Assembly (NCBI RefSeq): GCF_004403065.1
Contig: NZ_SOHA01000032.1
Span: 1 to 64,000, forward strand
Origin: Cryobacterium cryoconiti
GTDB taxonomy: Bacteria; Actinomycetota; Actinomycetes; Actinomycetales; Microbacteriaceae
DNA length: 64,000 nt
Direction: 5' to 3'
This document shows positions 27,727 to 37,134 of this stretch, one piece after another. The notes beneath the pieces were generated by a model. The model did no database searches. It was not told the DNA's origin and saw only the letters and a list, made by a program, of their open reading frames with translations. How positions within the stretch are numbered: the stretch's first letter is position 1; every line of letters begins with the position of its first letter. The position numbers and the translations under genes are program-made.

Positions 27727-27746
27727 CCCCCGATCGGGGTGCTTTT
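27727..27746 (+). terminator. Short terminator after manC
   Basis: CCCCGATCGGGG followed by TGCTTTT, 11 bases after the stop. A 6-bp self-complementary core with a T-run. The following 27747-27916 should hold the BMP operon promoter, which I cannot place with confidence. Confidence 0.6.
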
Positions 27747-27916
27747 CGGTCGGGGGCCGCGGTCACGGAGGCCGGAGCGGGCTCGGCCAGTGTCGCGTCT
27801 TGATAACCTTTCGCGAACAGTCGCTGTTTGCTCCTCTGAGCAGAGAATCATTCGGTAGCGTGGAAACCAATTAAGCCCCCTGCGAACCCCGCGCCGGGCG
27901 ACCATTGGAGGTCATT

Positions 27917-29017
27917 TTGACAATCATGAAACGACGGGTCGCATTCAGCGGCCTCGCCACGCTCGGCGTAGTGGCACTTCTCGCAGCGTGTGCCCCGGCG
28001 CCGACCGATGAGGGAACCTCGGGTGGCACCGCCTCCGACTACGTGCCCTGCATCGTCTCCGACTTCGGTGGCTTCGACGACAAGTCCTTCAACCAGTCCA
28101 GCTTCGAGGGCATTACGAAGGCGTCCAAGGACCTGGGGGTCGACTTCAAGCAGGCCGAGTCCAAGTCGGAAGACCAGTACGGCCCGAACGTCTCCAGCAT
28201 GGTCGACCAGGGTTGCGACTTCGTCCTCACGGTCGGCTTCGCCCTGGCCAACGCCACCCGCGACGCCGCTCAGGCCGCGCCCGAGACCAACTTCGCGCTG
28301 ATCGACTCCGCGCTCTCCAATGACGACTTCAGCCCGCTCGAGCTGGACAACGTGAAGCCGGTCCTCTACGACACCGCGCAGGCGGCGTTCCTGGCCGGCT
28401 ACCTGGCCGCCGGAACCAGCAAGACCGGTGTGGTCGGCACCTACGGCGGACTCCAGTTCCCGTCGGTCACCATCTTCATGGACGGTTTCGTCGACGGCGT
28501 CGCGTACCACAACGAGAAGAAGGGCACCAACGTCACCGTCAGCGGCTGGGACAAGGCCGCCCAGACCGGCCTGTTCGCCGGTGGCTTCGACGACATCAAC
28601 CAGGGCAAGGCGCTCAGCACCACCCTGATCGATGCCGGTGCAGACGTCATCCTCCCGGTTGCCGGTCCGCTCTTCCAGGGCACCGCGCAGGCCATTCAGG
28701 ACTCCGGCAAGGACGTCGCCATCATCGGTGTCGACAGCGACCTGTTCGAGACCACTCCCGAGTTCGCTTCGCTGTACCTCACCTCGGTGCTCAAGCAGAT
28801 GACGGATGCCACGGAGAAGATCATCGTCGACGACGCTGAGGGCGACTTCTCGTCGACCCCCTACGTCGGAACGCTCGAGAACGGCGGCGTCGACATCGCC
28901 CCGCTGCACGACTGGGAGTCCAAGGTCGACCCCGCGGTCATGACCGAGATCGAGGCCATCAAGGCCGACATCATCAGTGGCGCTCTCAAGGTGGAGTCGC
29001 CCGCGACCCCGAAGTAG
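27917..29017 (+). CDS. BMP-family ABC transporter substrate-binding lipoprotein (nucleoside type)
   Basis: The extracytoplasmic receptor of the nucleoside transporter encoded downstream. A signal peptide (MKRRVAFSGLATLGVVALL) ends in the lipobox LAAC, with C25 lipidated, then a Thr/Ser/Gly linker. The mature domain is PF02608-like, with VSDFGGFDDKSFNQSSFEG characteristic of the BMP/Med family. TTG 27917 is preferred because GGAGG (27907-27911) lies 5 bases upstream; ATG 27926 lies 14 bases away. A hairpin after the stop (29031-29061) may raise the level of this receptor over the membrane components. Confidence 0.93.
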   Translation: MTIMKRRVAFSGLATLGVVALLAACAPAPTDEGTSGGTASDYVPCIVSDFGGFDDKSFNQSSFEGITKASKDLGVDFKQAESKSEDQYGPNVSSMVDQGCDFVLTVGFALANATRDAAQAAPETNFALIDSALSNDDFSPLELDNVKPVLYDTAQAAFLAGYLAAGTSKTGVVGTYGGLQFPSVTIFMDGFVDGVAYHNEKKGTNVTVSGWDKAAQTGLFAGGFDDINQGKALSTTLIDAGADVILPVAGPLFQGTAQAIQDSGKDVAIIGVDSDLFETTPEFASLYLTSVLKQMTDATEKIIVDDAEGDFSSTPYVGTLENGGVDIAPLHDWESKVDPAVMTEIEAIKADIISGALKVESPATPK

Positions 29018-29030
29018 CATCACCCGACGT

Positions 29031-29061
29031 CGGGGAGGCACGCATTCTGCGGGCCTCCCCG
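29031..29061 (+). terminator. Intercistronic hairpin after the BMP receptor gene
   Basis: CGGGGAGGC (29031-29039) pairs with GCCTCCCCG (29053-29061), 14 bases after the stop. Probably a partial terminator or mRNA-stabilising structure separating the abundant receptor from the transporter genes. Confidence 0.75.
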
Positions 29062-29142
29062 ACTGCGTTAACGGTCTGACCAGCCCACCAACATATGAGC
29101 AAGAGCGTCAACTTTCGCTCGTCACTGCATAGAATCGACCTC

Positions 29143-30659
<1,517 letters not shown>

Positions 30660-30663
<4 letters not shown>

Positions 30664-31928
30664 GCGCGACACAGGGTCCCCCCACCGCGACGGGAACGCC
30701 GGCCACGCCGGTCCCCGAGCAACCGTCCCGCTGGAACCAGGCGTTCCGCGAGATCACCACCGGCAACGCGATCATCTCCGTGCTCGCCGTCGTGCTCGCG
30801 CTGTTCGTCGGCGGCATCATGATCGCCTTCACCAACGACGGCGTGCAGGAAGCGGCGGGTTACTTCTTCTCCCGGCCGGGCGACCTGCTGCGCGAAGTCT
30901 GGTATTCCGTGTCCGGCGCCTACTCCGCGCTGTTTCAGGGCTCGGTCTACAACTTCCGCCGGGACTCGTTCGCTGCCGGCATCAAGCCGCTGACCGAGAC
31001 GCTCACCTTCGCGACCCCGCTGATCATGGCCGGGCTCGGCGTGGCGCTGGGCTTCCGGGTGGGCATGTTCAACATCGGCGGCCGCGGCCAGATGCTGATC
31101 GCAGCCGCCCTCGGCGGCTGGGTCGGCTTCGCGGTCGACCTGCCCTACGGCCTGCACATGGTCGCCGCACTCGTGGCGGGTGTGCTCGGCGGCGCCCTCT
31201 GGGGCGGCATCGTTGGCCTGCTCAAGGCTCGCACCGGCGCCCACGAGGTGATCACCACGATCATGCTCAACTATGTGGCGTTCTACCTGGTCAGCTACCT
31301 GCTGCGTGAAGGCTTCCTGAAGACGCCCGGATCGAACAACCCGAAGAGCCCGGCCACGAAGGTCACCGCGGTCTTCCCTGACCTCCTCGGCCCGACGTAC
31401 ACCCTGCACTTCGGCTTCATCCTCGCCATCGCGGCCACGATCTTCACCTGGTGGCTGCTGTCCCGCTCGAACCTGGGCTTCCAGTTCCGGGCCGTGGGCC
31501 TGAACCCCCATGCCGCTCGCGTCGCGGGCATCAGCGTCAAGCGCATCTACGTCTACGCGATGCTGTTCTCCGGCGGCCTGATCGGCCTGGCCGGCATCAA
31601 CCAGGTGCTGGGCACCACGACCAGCGGGTTCGGCGCCGGGCTCGACTCCGGCATCGGCTTCGACGCGATCACGGTCGCCCTGCTGGGCCGTTCCAAGCCC
31701 TGGGGCGTGTTCGCGGCCGGCATCCTCTTCGGCGCGTTCAAGGCCGGCGGCTTCTCGATGCAGGCGGCCGAGGGTGTGCCGATCGACATCGTTCTTGTCG
31801 TGCAGTCCCTGATCGTGCTCTTCATCGCGGCCCCGCCGCTCGTGCGGGCCATCTTCCGCCTGCCTGCCCCGGGTTCCGCGCCCCGCCGTGCACTGCCCAA
31901 CGTTACCCAGGAGGTGGCTGCAAAGTGA
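30660..31928 (+). CDS. Nucleoside ABC transporter permease 1
   Basis: A 422-residue BPD_transp_2-family membrane protein with about nine helices. TPLIMAGLGVALGFRVGMFNIGGRGQMLIAAALGGW is split here as two blocks: GLGVALGFRVGMFNIGGRGQ is the family signature, and RAVGLNPHAARVAGI the cytoplasmic EAA-like loop. The N-terminal 35 residues are Pro/Thr-rich and soluble. GTG 30660 overlaps the ATPase stop. It pairs with the next permease. Confidence 0.93.
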
Positions 31929-33220
31929 GCACCGTTGCTCCGGCCGTCCAGCCCGCATCACCCGCCGCCGACCACCGGCCCGAGTTCGAGGTCGTGACGA
32001 GCTGGAAGGCTCCCATCGCCCTCGGCATCTTCACCGTCGTCGCGTTCCTGCTGTTCGTGGCCTTCGGCCGCGAGGGCATCAGCACGCTGCGGCTCTCCAC
32101 CTCGAGCGACCTGATCCAGCTCCCCGACCTGGAACTGCCCACCCTGGTGACCGGCATCGTGATCAGCGTGCTGCTGCTCCTGATCACGGGTGTGAGCGTC
32201 TGGATGGTGCGCTCCAAGCGCCGGGTGCCGATCTGGCTCATCTCCGTCTTCGCGGTGCTGTTCCTGATCGGCTTCCTGGTCTGGGCCGCCGCGGGCGAGA
32301 CCATCCCGGTTCCCGGGCTGCTCTTCGGTTCGCTCAGCCTGGCCGTTCCCCTGATCTTCGGTGCCCTCGGCGGTGTCATCTCCGAGCGGGTCGGCGTGGT
32401 CAACATCGCGATCGAGGGCCAGCTGCTCGCCGGTGCGTTCACCTCCGCCATGGTGGCGTCCCTCACGAACCAGCCCCTCCTCGGCCTGGTCGCGGCCATG
32501 TTCGCCGGTGTCCTCGTCTCCATGGTGCTCGCGTCGTTCTCGATCAAGTACTTCGTCGACCAGGTCATCGTCGGTGTCGTCCTCAACGTGCTCGTGATCG
32601 GCGTCACCGGCTTCCTCTACTCCCAGGTGATGGCGCCCAACGCGGAACTGCTCAACCAGCCGCCGCGGTTCGAGCGCATCAACATCCCGCTGCTGAGCGA
32701 GATCCCGATCATCGGCCCGGTTCTGTTCCGGCAGACCCTGATCGTCTACATCATGTACGTGGCCGTCGCCGTGGTCTACTACGGCCTCTTCCACACCCGG
32801 TGGGGCCTGCGCCTGCGCAGCGTGGGCGAGCACCCCCAGGCCGCCGACACGGTGGGCATCAACGTCGCCCGCACCCGCTTCTGGAACGTGTCGCTCGCCG
32901 GCGCGATCGTCGGACTCGGCGGCGCCTACTTCACCCTCGGCTCGGTGGGCGCATTCGGCAAGGAGATGACCGCCGGAGCCGGCTTCATCGCCCTGGCCGC
33001 CGTGATCTTCGGCCGCTGGGATCCGATCCGGGCCACGCTGGCCGCACTGCTGTTCGGGTTCGCGAGCAACCTGCAGAACGTGCTCAGCGTCATCGGCTCA
33101 CCCGTGCCGAGCGAATTCATGCTCATGCTGCCGTACGTGATCACCATCGCCGCCGTGGCCGGGTTCGTCGGAACGTCCCGGGGACCCGCGGCATCCGGCA
33201 AGCCCTACATCAAATCGTGA
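31925..33220 (+). CDS. Nucleoside ABC transporter permease 2
   Basis: A 431-residue paralogue of permease 1. GALGGVISERVGVVNIAIEG is the membrane signature and RSVGEHPQAADTVGINV the cytoplasmic coupling loop. It has about ten helices; an N-terminal soluble stretch of 30 residues precedes two extra helices absent from short family members. GTG 31925 overlaps the previous stop, and its own stop overlaps the cdd start, tying transport and catabolism in one mRNA. Confidence 0.93.
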   Translation: MSTVAPAVQPASPAADHRPEFEVVTSWKAPIALGIFTVVAFLLFVAFGREGISTLRLSTSSDLIQLPDLELPTLVTGIVISVLLLLITGVSVWMVRSKRRVPIWLISVFAVLFLIGFLVWAAAGETIPVPGLLFGSLSLAVPLIFGALGGVISERVGVVNIAIEGQLLAGAFTSAMVASLTNQPLLGLVAAMFAGVLVSMVLASFSIKYFVDQVIVGVVLNVLVIGVTGFLYSQVMAPNAELLNQPPRFERINIPLLSEIPIIGPVLFRQTLIVYIMYVAVAVVYYGLFHTRWGLRLRSVGEHPQAADTVGINVARTRFWNVSLAGAIVGLGGAYFTLGSVGAFGKEMTAGAGFIALAAVIFGRWDPIRATLAALLFGFASNLQNVLSVIGSPVPSEFMLMLPYVITIAAVAGFVGTSRGPAASGKPYIKS

Positions 33221-33654
33221 GCATCATGACACCGGATACCCTGCCCCAGCCTGCCGCCATCGACTGGTCCGAGCTGCGCGAAGCGGCCACGGCAGCGATG
33301 GGCAAGGCCTACGTGCCGTACTCGAAGTTCCCAGTCGGCGCGGCCGCGCTGGTGAGCGACGGGCGTGTGATCAGCGGATGCAACGTGGAGAACGCCTCCT
33401 ACGGGCTCACCCTCTGCGCCGAGTGCGCCCTCGTCTCCGTGCTGCACCTCACCGGCGGGGGCCGGCTCGTCGCGTTCACCTGCGTCGACGGGAACGGCCG
33501 CACGCTGATGCCCTGCGGCCGCTGCCGCCAGCTGTTGTACGAACACTCCGCGCCCGGCATGTTGCTGGAGACCGTGTCGGGTGTGCGCACCATCGATGAA
33601 GTGCTGCCGGACGCCTTCGGGCCCCGGCAGCTCGCCGAATACCAGGAAGAGTAG
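33217..33654 (+). CDS. cdd: Cytidine deaminase
   Basis: Deaminates cytidine and deoxycytidine to uridine forms. A 145-residue, homotetramer-type Cdd with the zinc site CAE (in NASYGLTLCAECALV, catalytic Glu) and PCGRCRQLL, and the substrate segment VGAAALVSDGRVISGCNVEN. GTG 33217 forms a GTGA overlap with the permease stop and is preferred; ATG 33226 is in frame. The gene ends two bases before deoA. Confidence 0.96.
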   Translation: MSIMTPDTLPQPAAIDWSELREAATAAMGKAYVPYSKFPVGAAALVSDGRVISGCNVENASYGLTLCAECALVSVLHLTGGGRLVAFTCVDGNGRTLMPCGRCRQLLYEHSAPGMLLETVSGVRTIDEVLPDAFGPRQLAEYQEE

Positions 33655-33656
33655 CT

Positions 33657-34970
33657 GTGAGCACCAACCAGAACCGTATCGAAGCCTTCGACGCCGTGGA
33701 CCTGATCCACGCCAAGCGCGATCGGGGTGAGCTCAGCACGCCGCAGATCGACTGGCTGATCGACGCCTACACGCGCGGCTATGTCGGTGACGAGCAGATG
33801 GCCGCCATGACCATGGCGATCTTCCTGAACGGCATGAACCGCCGGGAGATCAAGGACCTCACCATGGCCATGCTCAACAGCGGCGAGCGGATGAGCTTCG
33901 CCGGCCTGGGCAAGCCGACCACCGACAAGCACTCCACCGGTGGTGTCGGCGACAAGATCACCCTGCCGCTGATGCCCCTCGTGGCCGTCTTCGGCGCGGC
34001 CGTGCCGCAGCTGTCCGGCCGCGGCCTCGGCCACACCGGCGGCACCCTCGACAAGCTCGAGTCCATCCCCGGCTGGCGCGCGCACCTCACCAATGAGGAG
34101 ATGTTCGCCCAGCTGCAGGAATTCGGCGGCGTCATCTGTGCCGCCGGCGGCGGACTCGCCCCGGCCGACGGCAAGCTCTACGCGCTGCGCGACATCACCG
34201 GCACCGTCGAGGCGATCCCCCTGATCGCGTCGTCGATCATGTCGAAGAAGATCGCCGAAGGCACCGGAGCCCTCGTCCTGGACGTGAAGTTCGGGTCGGG
34301 CGCCTTCCTGAAAGACATCGACCGCTCACGCGAGCTGGCCCGCACCATGGTCGCGCTCGGCGAGGATGCCGGGGTGGCGACATCCGCCCTGCTCACCAAC
34401 ATGAACGTTCCGCTCGGACGCGCCATCGGCAATGCCAACGAGGTGCGCGAATCGGTCGAGGTTCTCGCCGGCGGCGGACCGGCGGATGTCGTCGAACTCA
34501 CCGTGGCCCTCGCCCAGGAGATGCTCGCGCTGGTGGGCATCGTCGACGTCGATGTCGCATCCGCCCTCACCGACGGTCGTGCCATGGACAAGTGGCGCGA
34601 GGTGATCCGGGCTCAGGGCGGCGACCCCGACGCCCCACTGCCCGTGGCCCGCGAAACCCATGTCGTCACGGCCGAACGCGATGGCGTGCTGGTCGAGCAG
34701 CAGGCGCTGCCGTTCGGCATCGGCGCCTGGCGCCTCGGCGCCGGCCGGGCCCGCAAGCAGGACCCGGTGCAGCACGCGGCCGGCATCGACCTGCACGCCA
34801 AGCCCGGCGACACCGTGCGCGCCGGCCAACCCCTGTTCACCCTCAGCGCCGACGAGCCCGAGCGCTTCGCGCGGGCCCTGGAAGCGGTGGAGGGTGCCTA
34901 CCGCATCGGCGACCCCGGCGAGCCCGTGCTCGACGGCGGCCCGCTGATCGCCGAGCGTATCGGGCGCTGA
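33657..34970 (+). CDS. deoA: Thymidine phosphorylase
   Basis: Phosphorolyses thymidine and deoxyuridine to base and deoxyribose 1-phosphate. The 437-residue protein has the family signature SGRGLGHTGGTLDKLESIPG, the phosphate-site KHSTGGVGDK and SSIMSKKIAEGTGALVLDVK. Length is typical. GTG 33657 follows the cdd stop by two bases; GAAGAG lies just upstream. Follows the hairpin-terminated segment before add. Confidence 0.97.
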   Translation: MSTNQNRIEAFDAVDLIHAKRDRGELSTPQIDWLIDAYTRGYVGDEQMAAMTMAIFLNGMNRREIKDLTMAMLNSGERMSFAGLGKPTTDKHSTGGVGDKITLPLMPLVAVFGAAVPQLSGRGLGHTGGTLDKLESIPGWRAHLTNEEMFAQLQEFGGVICAAGGGLAPADGKLYALRDITGTVEAIPLIASSIMSKKIAEGTGALVLDVKFGSGAFLKDIDRSRELARTMVALGEDAGVATSALLTNMNVPLGRAIGNANEVRESVEVLAGGGPADVVELTVALAQEMLALVGIVDVDVASALTDGRAMDKWREVIRAQGGDPDAPLPVARETHVVTAERDGVLVEQQALPFGIGAWRLGAGRARKQDPVQHAAGIDLHAKPGDTVRAGQPLFTLSADEPERFARALEAVEGAYRIGDPGEPVLDGGPLIAERIGR

Positions 34971-34981
34971 CCCGACGGTTA

Positions 34982-35020
34982 CCCCGGCCCGTATATCCCG
35001 AACGGATGTGCGGGCCGGGG
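34982..35020 (+). terminator. Terminator after deoA
   Basis: CCCCGGCCCG (34982-34991) pairs with CGGGCCGGGG (35011-35020), starting 11 bases after the deoA stop. It separates the transporter operon from add, which has its own promoter. Confidence 0.8.
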
Positions 35021-35067
35021 TTGGCCAATCAGCGTGACTCCCAGCACCCAGCCGGTAGATTAGGGGG

Positions 35068-36189
35068 GTGAACATGATCCCTGAGGATTACCTGCTGCCT
35101 GGTGCCGGCACGAGCATCAACGCCCTGCCGAAGATCTCCCTGCATGACCACCTCGACGGCGGCCTGCGCCCGCAGACGATCATCGAACTGGCCGACTCGG
35201 TCGGGCTGGCGCTGCCGTCGACGGATGCCCAGGCGCTGGGCGCCTGGTTCAGCACCCAGGCCGATTCCGGCAGCCTGGTCGACTACCTCAAGACCTTCGA
35301 GCTGACCTGCGGTGTCATGCAGACGCGCGAGGGTCTGGTGCGGGTGGCCCGCGAATTCGTGGAGGACCTCGCCGCCGACGGCGTGATCTACGGCGAGATC
35401 CGCTGGGCTCCCGAGCAGCACCTCACCCGCGGCCTCACCCTCGACCAGACCGTCGAGGCCGTGCAGGAAGGCCTCGAGGCCGGCGTCGCCCTCGTCGCGG
35501 CGGGCGGGTCCCGCATCCGGGTCAGTCAGCTGATCACGGCCATGCGGCACGCCGACCGCAGCCTGGAGATCGCGGAGCTCGCCGTTCGCCACCGTTCCAC
35601 CGGGGTCGTCGGCTTCGACATCGCCGGCGCCGAACTGGGGTTCCCGGCGCACAACCACAGGGATGCGTTCGACTTCCTCGCCAAGGCCTTCCTGCCCGTC
35701 ACCGTGCACGCCGGCGAGGCAGACGGCCTGGAGAGCATCCGCGGCGCGCTCTACGACGGCCGGGCGCTGCGCCTGGGCCACGGTGTGCGCCTGGCCGAAG
35801 ACGTGCTCATCGGCCGGGAAGACGAGGAGAACACCTACGTCACGCTCGGTCCGGTGGCGCAATGGGTGCGCGACCGCGAGATCGCCCTCGAGCTCAGCCC
35901 GTCCTCCAACCTGCAGACCGGTGCGATCGCGGCTTGGGGCGATGACTTGCTCGACCACCCCTTCGACCTGCTCTACCAGCTCGGCTTCCGGGTCACCGTG
36001 AACACCGACAACCGGTTGATGAGCAACACCACCCTGACCAAGGAGCTGGCGCTGCTCAGCGACGCGTTCGGCTACGACATCGACGACCTCGAAGTGTTCC
36101 AGCTCAACGCGGCACAGTCGGCGTTCCTGCCGTTGGACGACCGCGAAGAGCTGGCGGACGCCATCGTCGCCGGCTTCGAAAGCGCCTGA
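35068..36189 (+). CDS. add: Adenosine deaminase
   Basis: Converts adenosine to inosine, feeding purine nucleoside phosphorylase. The 373-residue TIM-barrel protein has zinc ligands in LHDHLDGG, the catalytic glutamate in VHAGEADG, LRLGHGVR, and the final block VTVNTDNRLMS, the actinobacterial variant of the usual TDDP motif. GTG 35068 lies exactly 6 bases after TAGATT (35056-35061), so a leaderless GTG start is likely; ATG 35074 with GGGGGG upstream is the alternative. Starts its own transcript, followed by the PTS-like pair. Confidence 0.94.
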   Translation: MNMIPEDYLLPGAGTSINALPKISLHDHLDGGLRPQTIIELADSVGLALPSTDAQALGAWFSTQADSGSLVDYLKTFELTCGVMQTREGLVRVAREFVEDLAADGVIYGEIRWAPEQHLTRGLTLDQTVEAVQEGLEAGVALVAAGGSRIRVSQLITAMRHADRSLEIAELAVRHRSTGVVGFDIAGAELGFPAHNHRDAFDFLAKAFLPVTVHAGEADGLESIRGALYDGRALRLGHGVRLAEDVLIGREDEENTYVTLGPVAQWVRDREIALELSPSSNLQTGAIAAWGDDLLDHPFDLLYQLGFRVTVNTDNRLMSNTTLTKELALLSDAFGYDIDDLEVFQLNAAQSAFLPLDDREELADAIVAGFESA

Positions 36190-36220
36190 GCGTCTCGCCC
36201 AGGCTGACCTCCCCAACCCC

Positions 36221-36700
36221 GTGAAAGTACCCATGCCCCTTCCGCCACTGCCCGCCGAAGCCATCGCGATCGGCATCCACGTCGATGATTGGCGCGGCGC
36301 GGTGACCGCCGCCGGTGACGCCCTCGAGCGCTCCGGCGCCACGGCTCCCGAATACACCCAGCGCATGATCGCGGTCATCGAAGAGTTCGGCGCCTACGTG
36401 GTCATCGCCCCCGGGCTGGCCCTCGCGCACGCGCGGCCCGGCCCCGATGTGCACTCCGAGGGTCTGAGCATCGTGACCCTGGCCGACCCGGTCGCGTTCG
36501 GGCATCCGCACAACGACCCGGTCAGTGTCGTGCTCGGGCTCGCGGTGACCAGCTCCGACGAGCACGTGCTGCTCGTCGCCGAACTCGCGAACGTGTTCAA
36601 CGACCCTCACGTCATCCCGTCGCTCGCCGCGGCAACGGATGTCGACGCCATCCGATCCCTGCTGGGCGTGCAGGCCGCAACCACCGAGGAGCCCTCATGA
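36221..36700 (+). CDS. PTS EIIA-like protein (mannitol/ascorbate type)
   Basis: A 159-residue stand-alone EIIA-2 domain. The phosphoacceptor histidine is H70 in IAPGLALAHARPG, and the domain ends with FNDPHVIPSLAAATD. In the family it takes phosphate from HPr and passes it to EIIB. GTG 36221 is used; ATG 36233 is also in frame and neither has a clear ribosome site. It overlaps the IIB gene by four bases and lies in the nucleoside cluster without an EIIC. Role could be transport with a distant IIC, or regulation. Confidence 0.88.
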   Translation: MKVPMPLPPLPAEAIAIGIHVDDWRGAVTAAGDALERSGATAPEYTQRMIAVIEEFGAYVVIAPGLALAHARPGPDVHSEGLSIVTLADPVAFGHPHNDPVSVVLGLAVTSSDEHVLLVAELANVFNDPHVIPSLAAATDVDAIRSLLGVQAATTEEPS

Positions 36701-36969
36701 AGATCGTCGCCCTCTGCGGAGTGGGAGTGGGAACCTCCGCCATCCTCAAGATCAACGCCGAGCGCGCACTGGCGCGCCTCGACATCGAGGCCGAAGTGAC
36801 GGCCACCGACATCGCCGGCGTGAGCACCGTCGGCGCGGATGCCCAGGTCATCCTGACCTCGTCCGAACTGGTCGGGTCGATCGGCAAGACCAACGCTGAC
36901 ATCGTCGTGATCGACAACTACTTCGACGTGGACGAGCTCGCAGCCAAGCTCGAAACCGCCCTGGGCTGA
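36697..36969 (+). CDS. PTS EIIB-like protein (lactose/ascorbate type)
   Basis: A 90-residue EIIB with the phospho-cysteine C7 in MKIVALCGVGVGTS, the classic P-loop of UlaB/SgaB-type subunits. ATG 36697 overlaps the IIA stop. No EIIC membrane component is encoded in the window; the next gene is convergent. A diverged copy of its last 25 coding bases occurs after the stop (36977-37001). Confidence 0.9.
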   Translation: MKIVALCGVGVGTSAILKINAERALARLDIEAEVTATDIAGVSTVGADAQVILTSSELVGSIGKTNADIVVIDNYFDVDELAAKLETALG

Positions 36970-37001
36970 CGCCCCTGCGGCCAAGCTCGAAACCGCTCTG
37001 G
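36940..37001. repeat. 37-bp-period duplication of the EIIB gene 3' end
   Basis: Bases 36940-36964 recur at 36977-37001 with 23 of 25 identities. The first copy is coding, the second lies after the stop. The period is not a multiple of three. Confidence 0.85.
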
Positions 37002-37047
37002 CGCAGCTCCGCCTCACCCGCGCCGGGCCCGTGACTCACACGCGAAA

Positions 37048-37105
37048 GTGCCCGTTCCGGTCGAGAGTGCCCGCTCTAGCGGGCACTCTCGACCGGAACG
37101 GGCAC
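37048..37105. terminator. Perfect 58-bp palindrome between convergent genes; copy 2 of a dispersed repeat
   Basis: Two 28-bp arms around a CT centre. The first 25 bases match those at 5868-5892. It lies between the EIIB gene and the convergent phosphohexomutase gene (stop 37135), so it can terminate both. Confidence 0.85.
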
Positions 37106-37134
37106 GGTGACGGCGGTGGGAATCGACCGCGGGG

